A stretch of 64,000 bases of DNA, from positions 124,001-188,000 of the forward strand of contig NZ_VTHK01000003.1 in NCBI RefSeq assembly GCF_009765355.1, in the 5' to 3' direction. A program made the position numbers and the translations under genes. The number at the start of each line of letters is the position of its first letter. The stretch's first letter is position 1. Below are positions 55,175 to 63,507 of this stretch, piece after piece. The notes under the pieces are model-generated. The model searched no databases and was not told the origin of the DNA. It saw only the letters and a list, made by a program, of their open reading frames with translations. The stretch is from Amycolatopsis anabasis. Its GTDB lineage: Bacteria; Actinomycetota; Actinomycetes; Mycobacteriales; Pseudonocardiaceae.

Positions 55175-56629
55175 CTAGCCGCGGGTGGGGTCCAGGGAAC
55201 GGACGGCCCGGATGGCGTCGGGGAGCGCGTCGACGATGCCCGAGGCGGACACCGGGGTGCCCCGTGCGGCCCGGCCGGCCGCGAGCGAGTGCACGTACGC
55301 CGCCGCGCCCGCCGCCAGCCACGGGTCGAGCCCACCGGCCAGCAGCGCGCCGATCAACCCGGACAGCACGTCGCCGGATCCGGCCGTCGCCAGCCACGAC
55401 CCGTCCGGCACGTTCACCAGCGTCCGGCCGTCCGGCGCGGCGACCACCGTGCTGTGCCCCTTGAGCAGCAGCACCGCGTCGAACCGGCGAGCCGCCTCCC
55501 GCGCGGCCGCGACCCGGTCCTCCCCCGGCTCGTGCCCGGTCAACCGCGCGAACTCCCCGGCGTGCGGGGTCAGCACCACCGGCGTGTCCGGATCCCGCGC
55601 GTCGAGGATCTCCGGCGACTTCGCGATGATCGTGGTCGCGTCCGCGTCCGCGCAGACCGGCACCCCAGCCTCCAGCACGTGCCGCAGCACTTCGCGGCCC
55701 TCGTGCCCGGTGCCGATGCCCGGCCCGACCACCCAGGCCTGCACCCGGCCCGCGTCGGTCACCGAACCCGTCGCGACGACCTCCGGCCAGCGGGCCCGCA
55801 CCGCGTCCGCCGCCGGCCCCGCGTACCGGACCAGACCCGACGTGGCCAGCACCGCCGACCCGGTCGCGAGCACCGCCGCCCCCGGGTAGGTCGCCGAACC
55901 GGCGGCGATCCCGGCCACGCCCTGGCTGTACTTGTCGTCCGTGCTCCGGGGCACCGGCCACGCGGCGGCGACGTCGACGGCGTCCAGCCGCCGCAGGTCC
56001 GGCTCGCCGAGTTCGGGACCGAGCCCGATGTCCACCAGGTCGACCGGGCCGCACCGCTCCGGGTTGAGCACGTGCACCGGTTTGCGCGCGCCGAAGGTCA
56101 CCGTCCGGGCGGCCTGGATCGCGGGCCCGGACACGACCCCGGTGTCCGGGTCGACGCCGCTGGGCAGGTCGACGGCCAGCACCGGCGCCGCGAGGTGCTC
56201 GAGCAGTTCCGCGGCGTCCGCGCGCAACGGTCCCCGAGCGGACAACCCGACGATCCCGTCGATCACCAGATCCGCCCGCTCGATCCACTGAGGACTGTCC
56301 TTTACGGACACAATCCGGCCCCCGGCGCGGCGGAAGGCGGCGAGCCCGGCGGGATGCGCGCGGTCGGGTTTGAGCAGGACGGCGGTCACCCCGGCGCCGC
56401 GGCGGCGCAGGAAGGCGCCCGCCCACAGCGCGTCGCCGCCGTTGTTCCCGGCGCCGACCAGCAAGGTGACCCGGCGACCGGAGACCGCGCCGGTGTGCTC
56501 GGCGAGCATTTCCGCGGCCCGGACCGAAACGCCGAACGCGGCCCGATGCATCAGCGCACCCTCGGGCGTGACGGCGAGCAGCCGTTCCTCCGCGGCGCGA
56601 ATCCGATCGGTGGTCCAGATCCCCTGCAC
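55175..56629 (-). CDS. nnr: Bifunctional NAD(P)HX epimerase / ADP-dependent dehydratase
   Basis: Repairs hydrated NAD(P)H. The 484-residue protein fuses the epimerase domain (VGAGNNGGDALWAGAFLRRRG, DLPSGVDPDTG, about 1-215) to the ribokinase-like dehydratase domain (KYSQGVAGIAAGSATYPGAAVLA, VVLTPHAGEFARLTG, LLKGHSTVVAAPDG, GSGDVLSGLIGALLAGG). The start is GTG at 56629 with GGAGG upstream. It lies 22 nt downstream of glmS on the same strand; the same association occurs around M. tuberculosis Rv3433c. Confidence 0.94.
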   Translation of the reverse strand: MQGIWTTDRIRAAEERLLAVTPEGALMHRAAFGVSVRAAEMLAEHTGAVSGRRVTLLVGAGNNGGDALWAGAFLRRRGAGVTAVLLKPDRAHPAGLAAFRRAGGRIVSVKDSPQWIERADLVIDGIVGLSARGPLRADAAELLEHLAAPVLAVDLPSGVDPDTGVVSGPAIQAARTVTFGARKPVHVLNPERCGPVDLVDIGLGPELGEPDLRRLDAVDVAAAWPVPRSTDDKYSQGVAGIAAGSATYPGAAVLATGSAVLATSGLVRYAGPAADAVRARWPEVVATGSVTDAGRVQAWVVGPGIGTGHEGREVLRHVLEAGVPVCADADATTIIAKSPEILDARDPDTPVVLTPHAGEFARLTGHEPGEDRVAAAREAARRFDAVLLLKGHSTVVAAPDGRTLVNVPDGSWLATAGSGDVLSGLIGALLAGGLDPWLAAGAAAYVHSLAAGRAARGTPVSASGIVDALPDAIRAVRSLDPTRG

Positions 56630-56651
56630 GCGGCGCCTCCGGTCTGCTCTC

Positions 56652-58514
56652 CTACTCCACCGTCACCGACTTCGCCAGGTTACGCGGCTTGTCCACGTCG
56701 TACCCGCGGGTGCGGGCGATCTCGGCGGCCAGCACCTGCAGCGGCACCGTGGACACCAGCGGCTGCAGCAGGGTCGGCACCGCGGGAATCTCCACCAGCT
56801 CGTCGGCGAACGGACGCACGGTCTCGTCGCCCTCCTCGGCGATCACGATCGTGCGCGCACCCCGCGCCTGGATTTCGCTGATGTTGGAGACGAGCTTCGC
56901 GTGCAGCACCGCGCGCCCCTTGGGCGAAGGCATCACCACGACCACCGGCAGGCCGTTCTCGATCAGCGCGATCGGGCCGTGCTTGAGCTCGCCCGCGGCG
57001 AAGCCTTCGGCGTGCATGTAGGCGAGTTCCTTGAGCTTGAGCGCGCCCTCCAGCGCCACCGGGAAGCCCACGTGCCGGCCGAGGAACAGCACCGCCTTGG
57101 AGTCGGCGATGTCGCGCCCCAGCTCGCGCACCTTGTCCACAGTGGACAGCACCTTCTGCACGGCGGCCGGCATGGCCTCCAGCTCGGCGAACTCGCGGGC
57201 GACCTCGTCCGGGTACTTGGTGCCGCGAGCCTGCGCGAGCGCCAGGCCGACCAGGTAGTTGGCCACGATCTGGGCGAGGAACGCCTTGGTGGAGGCGACG
57301 CCGATCTCCGGGCCCGCGTGGGTGTAGAGCACCGCGTCGGACTCGCGCGGGATCTGCGCGCCGTTGGTGTTGCAGACGGCCAGCACGCGGGCCTTCTGCT
57401 CGCGGGCGTGCCGGACGGCTTCCAGGGTGTCCGCGGTCTCACCGGACTGGGACACCGCGACGACCAGGGTGTCGCGGTCGAGCACCGGGTCCCGGTACCG
57501 GAACTCGCTGGCCAGCTCGACCTCGACCGGCAACCGGCACCAGTGCTCGATCGCGTACTTGGCGACCAGCCCGGAGTGGTAGGCCGAACCGCAGGCGATG
57601 ACGAAGACCTTGTCCACGTCGCGCAGGTCCTGGTCGGAGATGCGCTGCTCGTCGAGGATGATCCGGCCGGATTCGAAGTGCCCGCGCAACGTGTTCGCGA
57701 GCGCCTCCGGCTGCTCCTCGATCTCCTTGAGCATGAAGTACTCGTGGCCGCCCTTCTCGGCGGCGGAGAGGTCCCAGTCGACCTTGAACGGTTTCGCCTG
57801 GGCGGGCTCGCCGGTGAAGTCGGTCACCTCGTAACCCTCGCGGGTGATGACCACGAGCTGGTCCTGGCCGAGTTCGACGGCGTCGCGGGTGTGCTCGATG
57901 AACGCGGCGACGTCGGAGGCGACGAAGTGCTCGCCGTCGCCGACGCCGACCACGAGCGGTGAGGAGCGGCGCGCGGCGACGATCTGGTCCGGCTCGTCGG
58001 CGTGCGTGACGACCAGGGTGAACGCGCCCTCGAGGCGGCGGCAGACGGCGCGCGCGCTGGCCGCGAGGTCACCCGCGGTCGCCCCGTCGGCGTAGGCGCG
58101 CGCGATCAGGTGGGCGGTGGTCTCGGTGTCGGTGTCGCTGGTCATCTCGACGCCGTCGGCCTCGAGCTCGGCGCGCAGCGCGGCGAAGTTCTCGATGATG
58201 CCGTTGTGCACCACGGCGACCCGGTTGGCGGCGTCCCGGTGAGGGTGCGAGTTGCGGTCGATCGGAGCGCCGTGGGTCGCCCAGCGGGTGTGGCCCATTC
58301 CGGCGGTGCCGGTGAAGGCCGCCCGGCCGGTGACGTCGAGCTCGGCCTCCAGGTTCGCCAGCCGGCCCGCCTTGCGCTCCACGGTCAGCGCCCCGGCGCC
58401 GTCCAGCACCGCGACCCCGGCCGAGTCATAGCCCCGGTACTCCATCCGCCGGAGGCCACCGAGCACTACGTCGAGCGCCTGCCGGTGTCCGACATATCCC
58501 ACGATTCCGCACAC
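56652..58514 (-). CDS. glmS: Glutamine-fructose-6-phosphate aminotransferase (isomerising)
   Basis: Makes glucosamine-6-phosphate, the entry step to UDP-GlcNAc. The 620-residue protein starts MCGIVGYVGHRQA, so Cys2 is the N-terminal nucleophile of the glutaminase domain once Met is removed. Markers RRMEYRGYDSAG, GMGHTRWATHG and HNGIIENF follow. The two SIS sugar-isomerase domains contain CGSAYHSGLVAKY, VSQSGETADTLEAVR and HAEGFAAGELKHGPIALIE, and the C-terminus is NLAKSVTVE. The start is GTG at 58514 with GGAGG very close upstream. No glmS ribozyme is evident. Confidence 0.97.
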   Translation of the reverse strand: MCGIVGYVGHRQALDVVLGGLRRMEYRGYDSAGVAVLDGAGALTVERKAGRLANLEAELDVTGRAAFTGTAGMGHTRWATHGAPIDRNSHPHRDAANRVAVVHNGIIENFAALRAELEADGVEMTSDTDTETTAHLIARAYADGATAGDLAASARAVCRRLEGAFTLVVTHADEPDQIVAARRSSPLVVGVGDGEHFVASDVAAFIEHTRDAVELGQDQLVVITREGYEVTDFTGEPAQAKPFKVDWDLSAAEKGGHEYFMLKEIEEQPEALANTLRGHFESGRIILDEQRISDQDLRDVDKVFVIACGSAYHSGLVAKYAIEHWCRLPVEVELASEFRYRDPVLDRDTLVVAVSQSGETADTLEAVRHAREQKARVLAVCNTNGAQIPRESDAVLYTHAGPEIGVASTKAFLAQIVANYLVGLALAQARGTKYPDEVAREFAELEAMPAAVQKVLSTVDKVRELGRDIADSKAVLFLGRHVGFPVALEGALKLKELAYMHAEGFAAGELKHGPIALIENGLPVVVVMPSPKGRAVLHAKLVSNISEIQARGARTIVIAEEGDETVRPFADELVEIPAVPTLLQPLVSTVPLQVLAAEIARTRGYDVDKPRNLAKSVTVE

Positions 58515-58631
58515 ACCCTCCAGCGTAACGACGCCCCGGCGACGCCCTCGCCCGGCTCGCGCCTACCCCCGCACACCCACGCGCCCCTCCCCACCCAACC
58601 CCTACGACCTGCGTCGCCCCCCGGCGATGTC

Positions 58632-58653
58632 CTCAGTTAGCCCGCTAAACGAG
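58632..58653. repeat. Dispersed palindromic repeat, AG-variant
   Basis: CTCAGTTAGC and GCTAAACGAG around CC; first of three copies in the divergent gap between glmS and the hydrolase gene. Confidence 0.85.
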
Positions 58654-58683
58654 AGCACTCCCCGTCACCCAACGGAAACGCGC

Positions 58684-58723
58684 CCGGGGGTTCTCGTTTA
58701 GCGGGCTAAACGAGAACCCCCGG
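58684..58723. repeat. Dispersed palindromic repeat, extended perfect copy
   Basis: Nineteen-base perfect arms around GG. The conserved core is lengthened by CCGGGGGTT/AACCCCCGG flanks that occur in no other copy. Confidence 0.88.
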
Positions 58724-58742
58724 TCCGGGGTCGGGGGCGGGG

Positions 58743-58764
58743 CACGGTTAGCCCGCTAAACGAG
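58743..58764. repeat. Dispersed palindromic repeat, partly decayed copy
   Basis: The right arm GCTAAACGAG is intact and the left arm reads CACGGTTAGC. Third copy of the cluster, 31 nt before the -10 of the hydrolase gene. Confidence 0.7.
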
Positions 58765-58794
58765 TTCGGCGGGCCGCGCGGGGCGGGTGGGCAG

Positions 58795-58800
58795 TAAGGT
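58795..58800 (+). promoter_or_regulatory. -10 element of a leaderless promoter
   Basis: TAAGGT followed by seven bases and the ATG at 58808, with no Shine-Dalgarno. It supports a leaderless mRNA and the chosen start. Confidence 0.5.
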
Positions 58801-58807
58801 CACCCGC

Positions 58808-59635
58808 ATGGCCAGCAAGCCCAAGGAGCTGCTTCAGGAGCTGTCCCACCCCGGACCGCACGACGTGCTGCGCGGCGACCTCGCCCTGGTCGGGCTGCCC
58901 GGCGTGGTGTTCACCCCGCAAAAAGGCCTGAACCTGCCGGCCATCGCCTTCGGGCACGGCTGGCTGCAACCCCCGGGCCGCTACCACGGGTTGCTGCGGC
59001 ACCTGGCCAGCTGGGGCTTCGTCACCGCGGCCCCGGCCACCCAGCGCGGCCCGCTGCCCTCGCATCGCCTGTTCGCCTCGGATCTGCGCGACACGCTGTC
59101 CGTCGTCACCGGTGTCCGGCTCGGCCCGGACGGGATCAGCGTCGACCCGGACAAGCTCGCGCTCGCCGGGCACTCCACCGGTGGCGGGGCCGCCGTCCTC
59201 GCCGCGGCCGCCGAGGGCGCCCCGCGCGTCCGGGCCGTCGCCACGGTCAGCGCCGCGCAGACGTTCCCCGCGGCGACCGAGGCCGCGCGCAAGGTCACCG
59301 TGCCCGGCCTGCACCTCGCCGCCGCGGAGGACCTCGTCGCCCCAGCCGTCGGCCACGCCGCCGCGATCGCGAACGCCTGGGCCGGTCCGGTGCAGCTGCG
59401 CACCCTGGCCAAGTCGACGCATCTGGCCGTCACCGAGGGGCGGCACTGGAGCCAGCTGCTCCTGCAGGGCAAGCCCCGCTACGCCACCCAACGCCTGGTC
59501 CGGGCCTTGTTCACCGCGTTCTTCCTGACGCACCTCACCGGCAAGGACACCTACCGCCCCCTGCTGGAATGGGACACGAAGAAGGCGGCCGTCGAACTCG
59601 ACACCACCGCCGACGACGCGCCCGTCCCCGCCTGA
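58808..59635 (+). CDS. Alpha/beta hydrolase (dienelactone hydrolase/chlorophyllase-like)
   Basis: A 275-residue cytosolic hydrolase. The fold is visible as LPAIAFGHGWLQPPGRYHGLLRHLASWGF, the nucleophile elbow LAGHSTGGGAAVLA (Ser), a probable acid in AAEDLVAP and a catalytic His in KSTHLAV. It has the layout of PET-hydrolase or dienelactone-hydrolase relatives but no signal peptide, so a cytosolic ester substrate is likely. The start is fixed by the leaderless promoter spacing. Substrate unknown. Confidence 0.83.
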   Translation: MASKPKELLQELSHPGPHDVLRGDLALVGLPGVVFTPQKGLNLPAIAFGHGWLQPPGRYHGLLRHLASWGFVTAAPATQRGPLPSHRLFASDLRDTLSVVTGVRLGPDGISVDPDKLALAGHSTGGGAAVLAAAAEGAPRVRAVATVSAAQTFPAATEAARKVTVPGLHLAAAEDLVAPAVGHAAAIANAWAGPVQLRTLAKSTHLAVTEGRHWSQLLLQGKPRYATQRLVRALFTAFFLTHLTGKDTYRPLLEWDTKKAAVELDTTADDAPVPA

Positions 59636-59642
59636 CCGCATG

Positions 59643-59696
59643 CCCGGGCCCCGGTGCTCTCGTTTAGCCCGCTAAACGAGAGCACCGGGGCCCGGG
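59643..59696. repeat. Dispersed palindromic repeat, longest copy (54 bp)
   Basis: Twenty-six-base perfect arms around CC between two convergent genes. The conserved core is extended by CCCGGGCCCCGGTG and its complement. It begins 8 nt after the hydrolase stop and could act as a bidirectional terminator here. Confidence 0.9.
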
Positions 59697-59717
59697 TTTG
59701 GTGGCTGGGAAGGGGAT

Positions 59718-60212
59718 TCAGTCCAGCCAGCTGTTGTTCGAGAAGTCGTCCTCGTCGAAGTTGTCCTCCCGGCGGGAGTGGCGTCCACGCCGGGGCGGCG
59801 GCGCGGGGGTCGACTGGGTCGTCTCCGCCTGCTCGGGCACGGGCGGTGCGGCGGGCGCCGGTGGCGGCGCGGCCCGTTCCGTCCGCGGCGAATCCCCGTA
59901 GGCCGGCGGGGCGTACCCGGTGAACTCCTCGGCCGGTTTGTCGTCGTCCTCGAAGCCGAAGCCGATGGTGTGATCCTTGTCGGCCAGCGTCTTCTCGGTC
60001 GCCCAGCCGCCCGCTTCCTTCTGCCGGCGGCCCAGCTCCCGGCGATGCTCGACGTACCGCTCCGCCGCCTGCACCTGCTTGCGCATGTACTCCTCGGACT
60101 GGGCCTTGATCTCCTCGCCCTTCCGATCGGTCAGCGCCTGCCGGTCCGCCTGCTCCCGGACCAGGCCGTCCATCGCGGCCTGCATCGCCGCCACTCGGTC
60201 CTGTACGCTCAT
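59718..60212 (-). CDS. Hypothetical protein of the WXG100 cassette
   Basis: A 164-residue protein. Residues 1-75 form a long charged helix or coiled coil (MSVQDRVAAMQAAMDGLVREQADRQALTDRK and EEIKAQSEEYMRKQVQAAERYVEHRREL). The rest is Pro/Ala-rich and acidic, apparently disordered, ending DEDDFSNNSWLD. ATG at 60212 has GAGGAGAGC upstream. It follows the large WXG-type gene by 29 nt. The helical start recalls YbaB-like proteins encoded near type VII secretion genes in actinobacteria, but the match is weak. Confidence 0.65.
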   Translation of the reverse strand: MSVQDRVAAMQAAMDGLVREQADRQALTDRKGEEIKAQSEEYMRKQVQAAERYVEHRRELGRRQKEAGGWATEKTLADKDHTIGFGFEDDDKPAEEFTGYAPPAYGDSPRTERAAPPPAPAAPPVPEQAETTQSTPAPPPRRGRHSRREDNFDEDDFSNNSWLD

Positions 60213-60241
60213 CCGCTCTCCTCAGCCCGCGACCGCACGCC

Positions 60242-62749
60242 TCACCGGTCGTACCGGATCGACCGGTCGCCCTCTTCGTCCAGCGAGCCGCTGATCCTGC
60301 CCCCGGCACCGCTGGTCTCGAAAATGCCGCCGTCGACGCGGTACTGGCTGGAGCCGCGCTCCTGGTCACCACCACCGCCACCGCCGCCGCCACCCATGGC
60401 GCCCATCATCGGCATACCGCCCATCGCACCCATACCGCCCATGCCACCGGCGGCCGCGCCCTGCTGGCCCGCCATCGCGGACGGGTCGGCGCCGCCGCCC
60501 GGGGCCGCGGCGAGACCCGGCGGAGGAGCCGCCCCCGCGTGCGCGGGCTGCGGGACCGCGGAACCGGTCTGGGCACCGGCGTCCAGCGAGGACGTGTCCC
60601 CGAGCGAACCGCCGAACGCCCCCTGCGAACCACCGGAGGCGAACGGATCGGATCCGCCACCGGCACCGGCCGACACCGCGGGCTCGGTCGCCTGCCCGGG
60701 CGGAGCCGCGGCCCCGCCCTCGCCACCGGCCGCGCCCCCGTCACCACCGGCCGCCGCACCGGGATCGGTACCCGGCGCGCCGCCACCGGCGCCGTCGACG
60801 TCGATCCCGCCGGGCGCGTCGAACCCACCGTCGGCCGGGGCCGGCATGGTGGTCACGCCGTCCAGGTTCGGGTTCCCCGGGGCCGGCTGGCCCTGGAGGT
60901 CGTCGGTCTTCGGGGTGCCGACCTCGTCCTTGAGCGGGGACTTGCCGTCGGAGTCCTTGGCGTCGCCGTCCTTGCCGTCGGCGCCCTTGTCGCCCTTGTC
61001 CTCCTCGTCGAGGGTGTAAGTGGTCGGCTCGCCGGTGCCGTCGTCCACCGTGACAACCGTGGGACCGTCCGGCCCTTCCGGCCGCTCGGCGGTGATCTTC
61101 AGGTTGCCGTCCTCGATGTGGATCTTGCCGTCCGGACCGGGCTTGTAGACCTTCTCCCCGTCCGGCCCCTTGGCGGGATCCTGCGAACCCTGCGGACCGA
61201 AGTCGCCCTTGCCGTCCGCGCCCTCGGGCTTGTCCTTGTCGTCCCCGAAGTCGAGCTTGTAGTCCTTCGGGTTCCCCTTGCCATCGTCGACCGTGATGTC
61301 CATCTTGCCGTCTTTGTCCGGCTCGGTCATCGTGATCTTGTTGTCGCCCTTTTGGACGGTCATCTTGTCCTGATCGTCCCCGGCGTCCTTGATGGCTTCG
61401 CCGGTCTTCGGGTCGATCGGGTACGGCTCGCCCGTCTCCGGGTCGACCTCCAGCGGCTTCCCGGTGACCGGGTTCATCCCGTCCGCGGGCTTCGGCGGGT
61501 CGGTCGCGGCCGGGGCCGTCCCACCAGGAGGACCACCGCCGCCGGGAGGACCACCGCCGGGGCCGGGGCCAGGCCCGGGTCCGGGTCCCGGCCCAGGACC
61601 GGGGCCGGTCTCGGCGTTGGCGAAATCGTTCTCGATGTCGCTCATCACCTCGTTGAGCTTGTCGTAGGCCTTGTTGACCAGCTCGAGCGTGTCCTTGCAC
61701 GTCTTGTCGAAGCTCAGGTAGTGGTTGTCCCAGAGGTCCGGGTTGAAGTGGTTCTGGATCCACTGCTTCGACAGCCGCTTGCCCTCTTCGATGATGTCGT
61801 CGTCATCGCAGCAGCCGTCGTCGTTGAGCGTCTCGACCAGGTTGGTGCCGAAGTTGACGTCCATCCACCCGGCGACCCGGCCAAGCTCGTCCTTGCCCGC
61901 GTGCTTGCCGTTGGCGATCTCGATGACGGTCTTCGCCATCGCCTTGTCCGCCTTGCCGACGTACGGGGTGTACTTCTGGGAGATCGCGTCCGCTTTGCCC
62001 TTGACCAGCCGGTAGACCGCGTCGATCGCGATCCCGTTCGCCTTCGCGGCGCCGTCGAGGTTCCCCGCCAGCTCCTCGGCGGGCTTGCTGATCTTCTCGT
62101 TGTAGTGGTCGCGGGCCGCCTCCGCGGCCTTCCCCGTCCAGCTCTGGAACAGCGTGGTCAGCTGGCCCTGGGTGTCCTTGAGCGTGTTGCGGACATTCGT
62201 CGCGCCGGCGGTGAAGTCCTTGGCGTCGTTGAAGAACTCCACGAAGCTGATGCCGCGCTGCTCGTCGAACCGCTTCTGGATGTCGGTTTCGAACGCCAGC
62301 GCCTTGGTCCGGCCCCGGCAGTCTTCGGGCACCTCGGCCAGCAGCGGGAGGAAGTCCTTGAAAAGCTTCAGCGAAGGCGCGGCGGCGTCGAGCAGTTCGT
62401 CGGACGTCTTGGTGCCGGTGCCGTCGGGCCCCGGCGGCTGCGCGTTCTTGAGCTTCTGGTTCCCGGCGTCGATGTCCTTCTTCTGCTCGCGGTCGTTGTA
62501 GCTGGCCTGATCGCCCGCTTCCTTGGCCGCCTTGTACGCGTCGTCGGTCGACTGGCCGCCGAACATCGGGTTGGCGTTGTACGCCTTGGCGTACTTCTGG
62601 AACTCGTCCTGCGGCGCCTTGTCCGGGTCGATCATCCCGAAGGCGTAGCCGTTTTCCCGCTGGAAGCTGCTCAGCAGCATCATCTTCTGCGACGCCGGCA
62701 CCGCCGGGTCGTCGCAGATCGCCTTGACCTCGGCCCATGTCTTGGCCAT
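60242..62749 (-). CDS. Large WXG100-like secretion-associated protein with Gly-Pro and acidic repeat regions
   Basis: An 835-residue protein with three zones. Residues 1 to about 380 are helical and contain a WXG motif in LTTLFQSWTGKAAEAARDHYNE, as in type VII secretion targets. About 385-420 is a GP-repeat hinge with Gly-Pro repeated many times. The rest is acidic and repetitive, including two diverged copies of a strand unit (NKITMTEPDKDGKMDITVDDG and LKITAERPEGPDGPTVVTVDDG) and a Gly/Ala/Met tail. There is no signal peptide. ATG at 62749 overlaps the stop of the EspC-like gene (TGATG). Function unknown; a substrate or surface-exposed structural partner of an ESX system fits. Confidence 0.72.
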   Translation of the reverse strand: MAKTWAEVKAICDDPAVPASQKMMLLSSFQRENGYAFGMIDPDKAPQDEFQKYAKAYNANPMFGGQSTDDAYKAAKEAGDQASYNDREQKKDIDAGNQKLKNAQPPGPDGTGTKTSDELLDAAAPSLKLFKDFLPLLAEVPEDCRGRTKALAFETDIQKRFDEQRGISFVEFFNDAKDFTAGATNVRNTLKDTQGQLTTLFQSWTGKAAEAARDHYNEKISKPAEELAGNLDGAAKANGIAIDAVYRLVKGKADAISQKYTPYVGKADKAMAKTVIEIANGKHAGKDELGRVAGWMDVNFGTNLVETLNDDGCCDDDDIIEEGKRLSKQWIQNHFNPDLWDNHYLSFDKTCKDTLELVNKAYDKLNEVMSDIENDFANAETGPGPGPGPGPGPGPGPGGGPPGGGGPPGGTAPAATDPPKPADGMNPVTGKPLEVDPETGEPYPIDPKTGEAIKDAGDDQDKMTVQKGDNKITMTEPDKDGKMDITVDDGKGNPKDYKLDFGDDKDKPEGADGKGDFGPQGSQDPAKGPDGEKVYKPGPDGKIHIEDGNLKITAERPEGPDGPTVVTVDDGTGEPTTYTLDEEDKGDKGADGKDGDAKDSDGKSPLKDEVGTPKTDDLQGQPAPGNPNLDGVTTMPAPADGGFDAPGGIDVDGAGGGAPGTDPGAAAGGDGGAAGGEGGAAAPPGQATEPAVSAGAGGGSDPFASGGSQGAFGGSLGDTSSLDAGAQTGSAVPQPAHAGAAPPPGLAAAPGGGADPSAMAGQQGAAAGGMGGMGAMGGMPMMGAMGGGGGGGGGDQERGSSQYRVDGGIFETSGAGGRISGSLDEEGDRSIRYDR

Positions 62750-63063
62750 CACTGACTCCCGGCGGTGTTCGCGGCGTTCGCCTGGGCCTGCTCGTTGTTG
62801 GCGTAGGTCTTGCCACCGGAGGCGATGTTCCCGGCGAAACCGGTCAACGCCTTGCCGAAACCCTTCACCGAGTCATCGAGCATCTTCACCCCGGCGCTGT
62901 AGTCCTTCGCGTGGTCGCCGTGCGACGGGGCCTGGCCGAACTCCTTCGCGGTGATCTTGCTCTTGCCCAGTTCCTTGCTGTCGTCCGCGAGATCCTCGGC
63001 GAAGCCGGTGATCTTCTTGGACGCGTTCGCCATCGCATCCGTGTCAGCGGTCTGCCCTGCCAC
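62749..63063 (-). CDS. EspC/WXG100-type small secretion-associated protein
   Basis: A 104-residue helical protein (ITGFAEDLADDSKELGKS, AKDYSAGVKMLDDSVKGFGKALTGFAGNIASGG, YANNEQAQANAANTAG) with the helix-turn-helix hairpin size and the late Y-x3-E/Q pattern of ESX secretion-associated proteins such as EspC. The start is GTG at 63063 with AGGGGG eight bases upstream. It is coupled to the following large gene, so the two are probably co-secreted or partners. No ESX core genes (eccC, eccD) are within the window. Confidence 0.72.
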   Translation of the reverse strand: MAGQTADTDAMANASKKITGFAEDLADDSKELGKSKITAKEFGQAPSHGDHAKDYSAGVKMLDDSVKGFGKALTGFAGNIASGGKTYANNEQAQANAANTAGSQ

Positions 63064-63221
63064 CGTGAAGGCCCCCCTGTCTCGAGGTCTCGGCTGTGCG
63101 TTTCGGAGGGTTCGACGCACGCGAGCGGCATGTGGTGCCGTCGCACTTGCACACAGAATGTACTCGGCCCGCCTGGCGCCGCGCAGCAGATTCGTCCAGT
63201 TCGTGCTGCCCAGCAGCGGGT

Positions 63222-63497
63222 TCAGGCGCCGGGCGCGCCCTGGGCCTTACCGAGTGTGTTCGCGACCACCCGGGACACGCTGCGCGCGTCGGTGAGCAGA
63301 TCGCGCTCGTCCAGGTCGATCGTGATTCCGAAGTGGACTTCGAGGGTCGCCAGCAGTTGCACCCGCCGCTTCGAGTCGATGCCCAGGTCCTCCAGCTGGG
63401 TGTCGTCGGCGACCTGCCCCGGGTCCAGGAAGAACGAGTCGCACACGATCTTCTTGATCTCGTCGACGTAGGCCAGCGGATCGTTCACTTCACCCAA
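63222..63497 (-). CDS. Acyl carrier protein
   Basis: A 91-residue carrier with the phosphopantetheine Ser in DLGIDSKRRVQLLATLE, preceded by the helix VDEIKKIVCDSFFLDPGQVADDTQLE and followed by FGITIDLDERDLLTDARSV. The motif GIDSKR replaces the common DSL, as in carriers that take acyl chains from fatty acyl-AMP ligases. TTG at 63497 is chosen because AGGGG lies seven bases upstream; GTG at 63488 is an alternative. It starts 10 nt after the ligase gene, so they work together. Confidence 0.87.
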   Translation of the reverse strand: MGEVNDPLAYVDEIKKIVCDSFFLDPGQVADDTQLEDLGIDSKRRVQLLATLEVHFGITIDLDERDLLTDARSVSRVVANTLGKAQGAPGA

Positions 63498-63507
63498 TGT
63501 CTTCCCC

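Noticed and set aside
60539..62755. 738-codon plus-strand open frame opposite the large WXG protein
   Set aside because: It mirrors the repetitive GC-rich coding sequence of the real gene; the minus-strand frame has a WXG motif, overlapping operon neighbours and a sensible domain layout.
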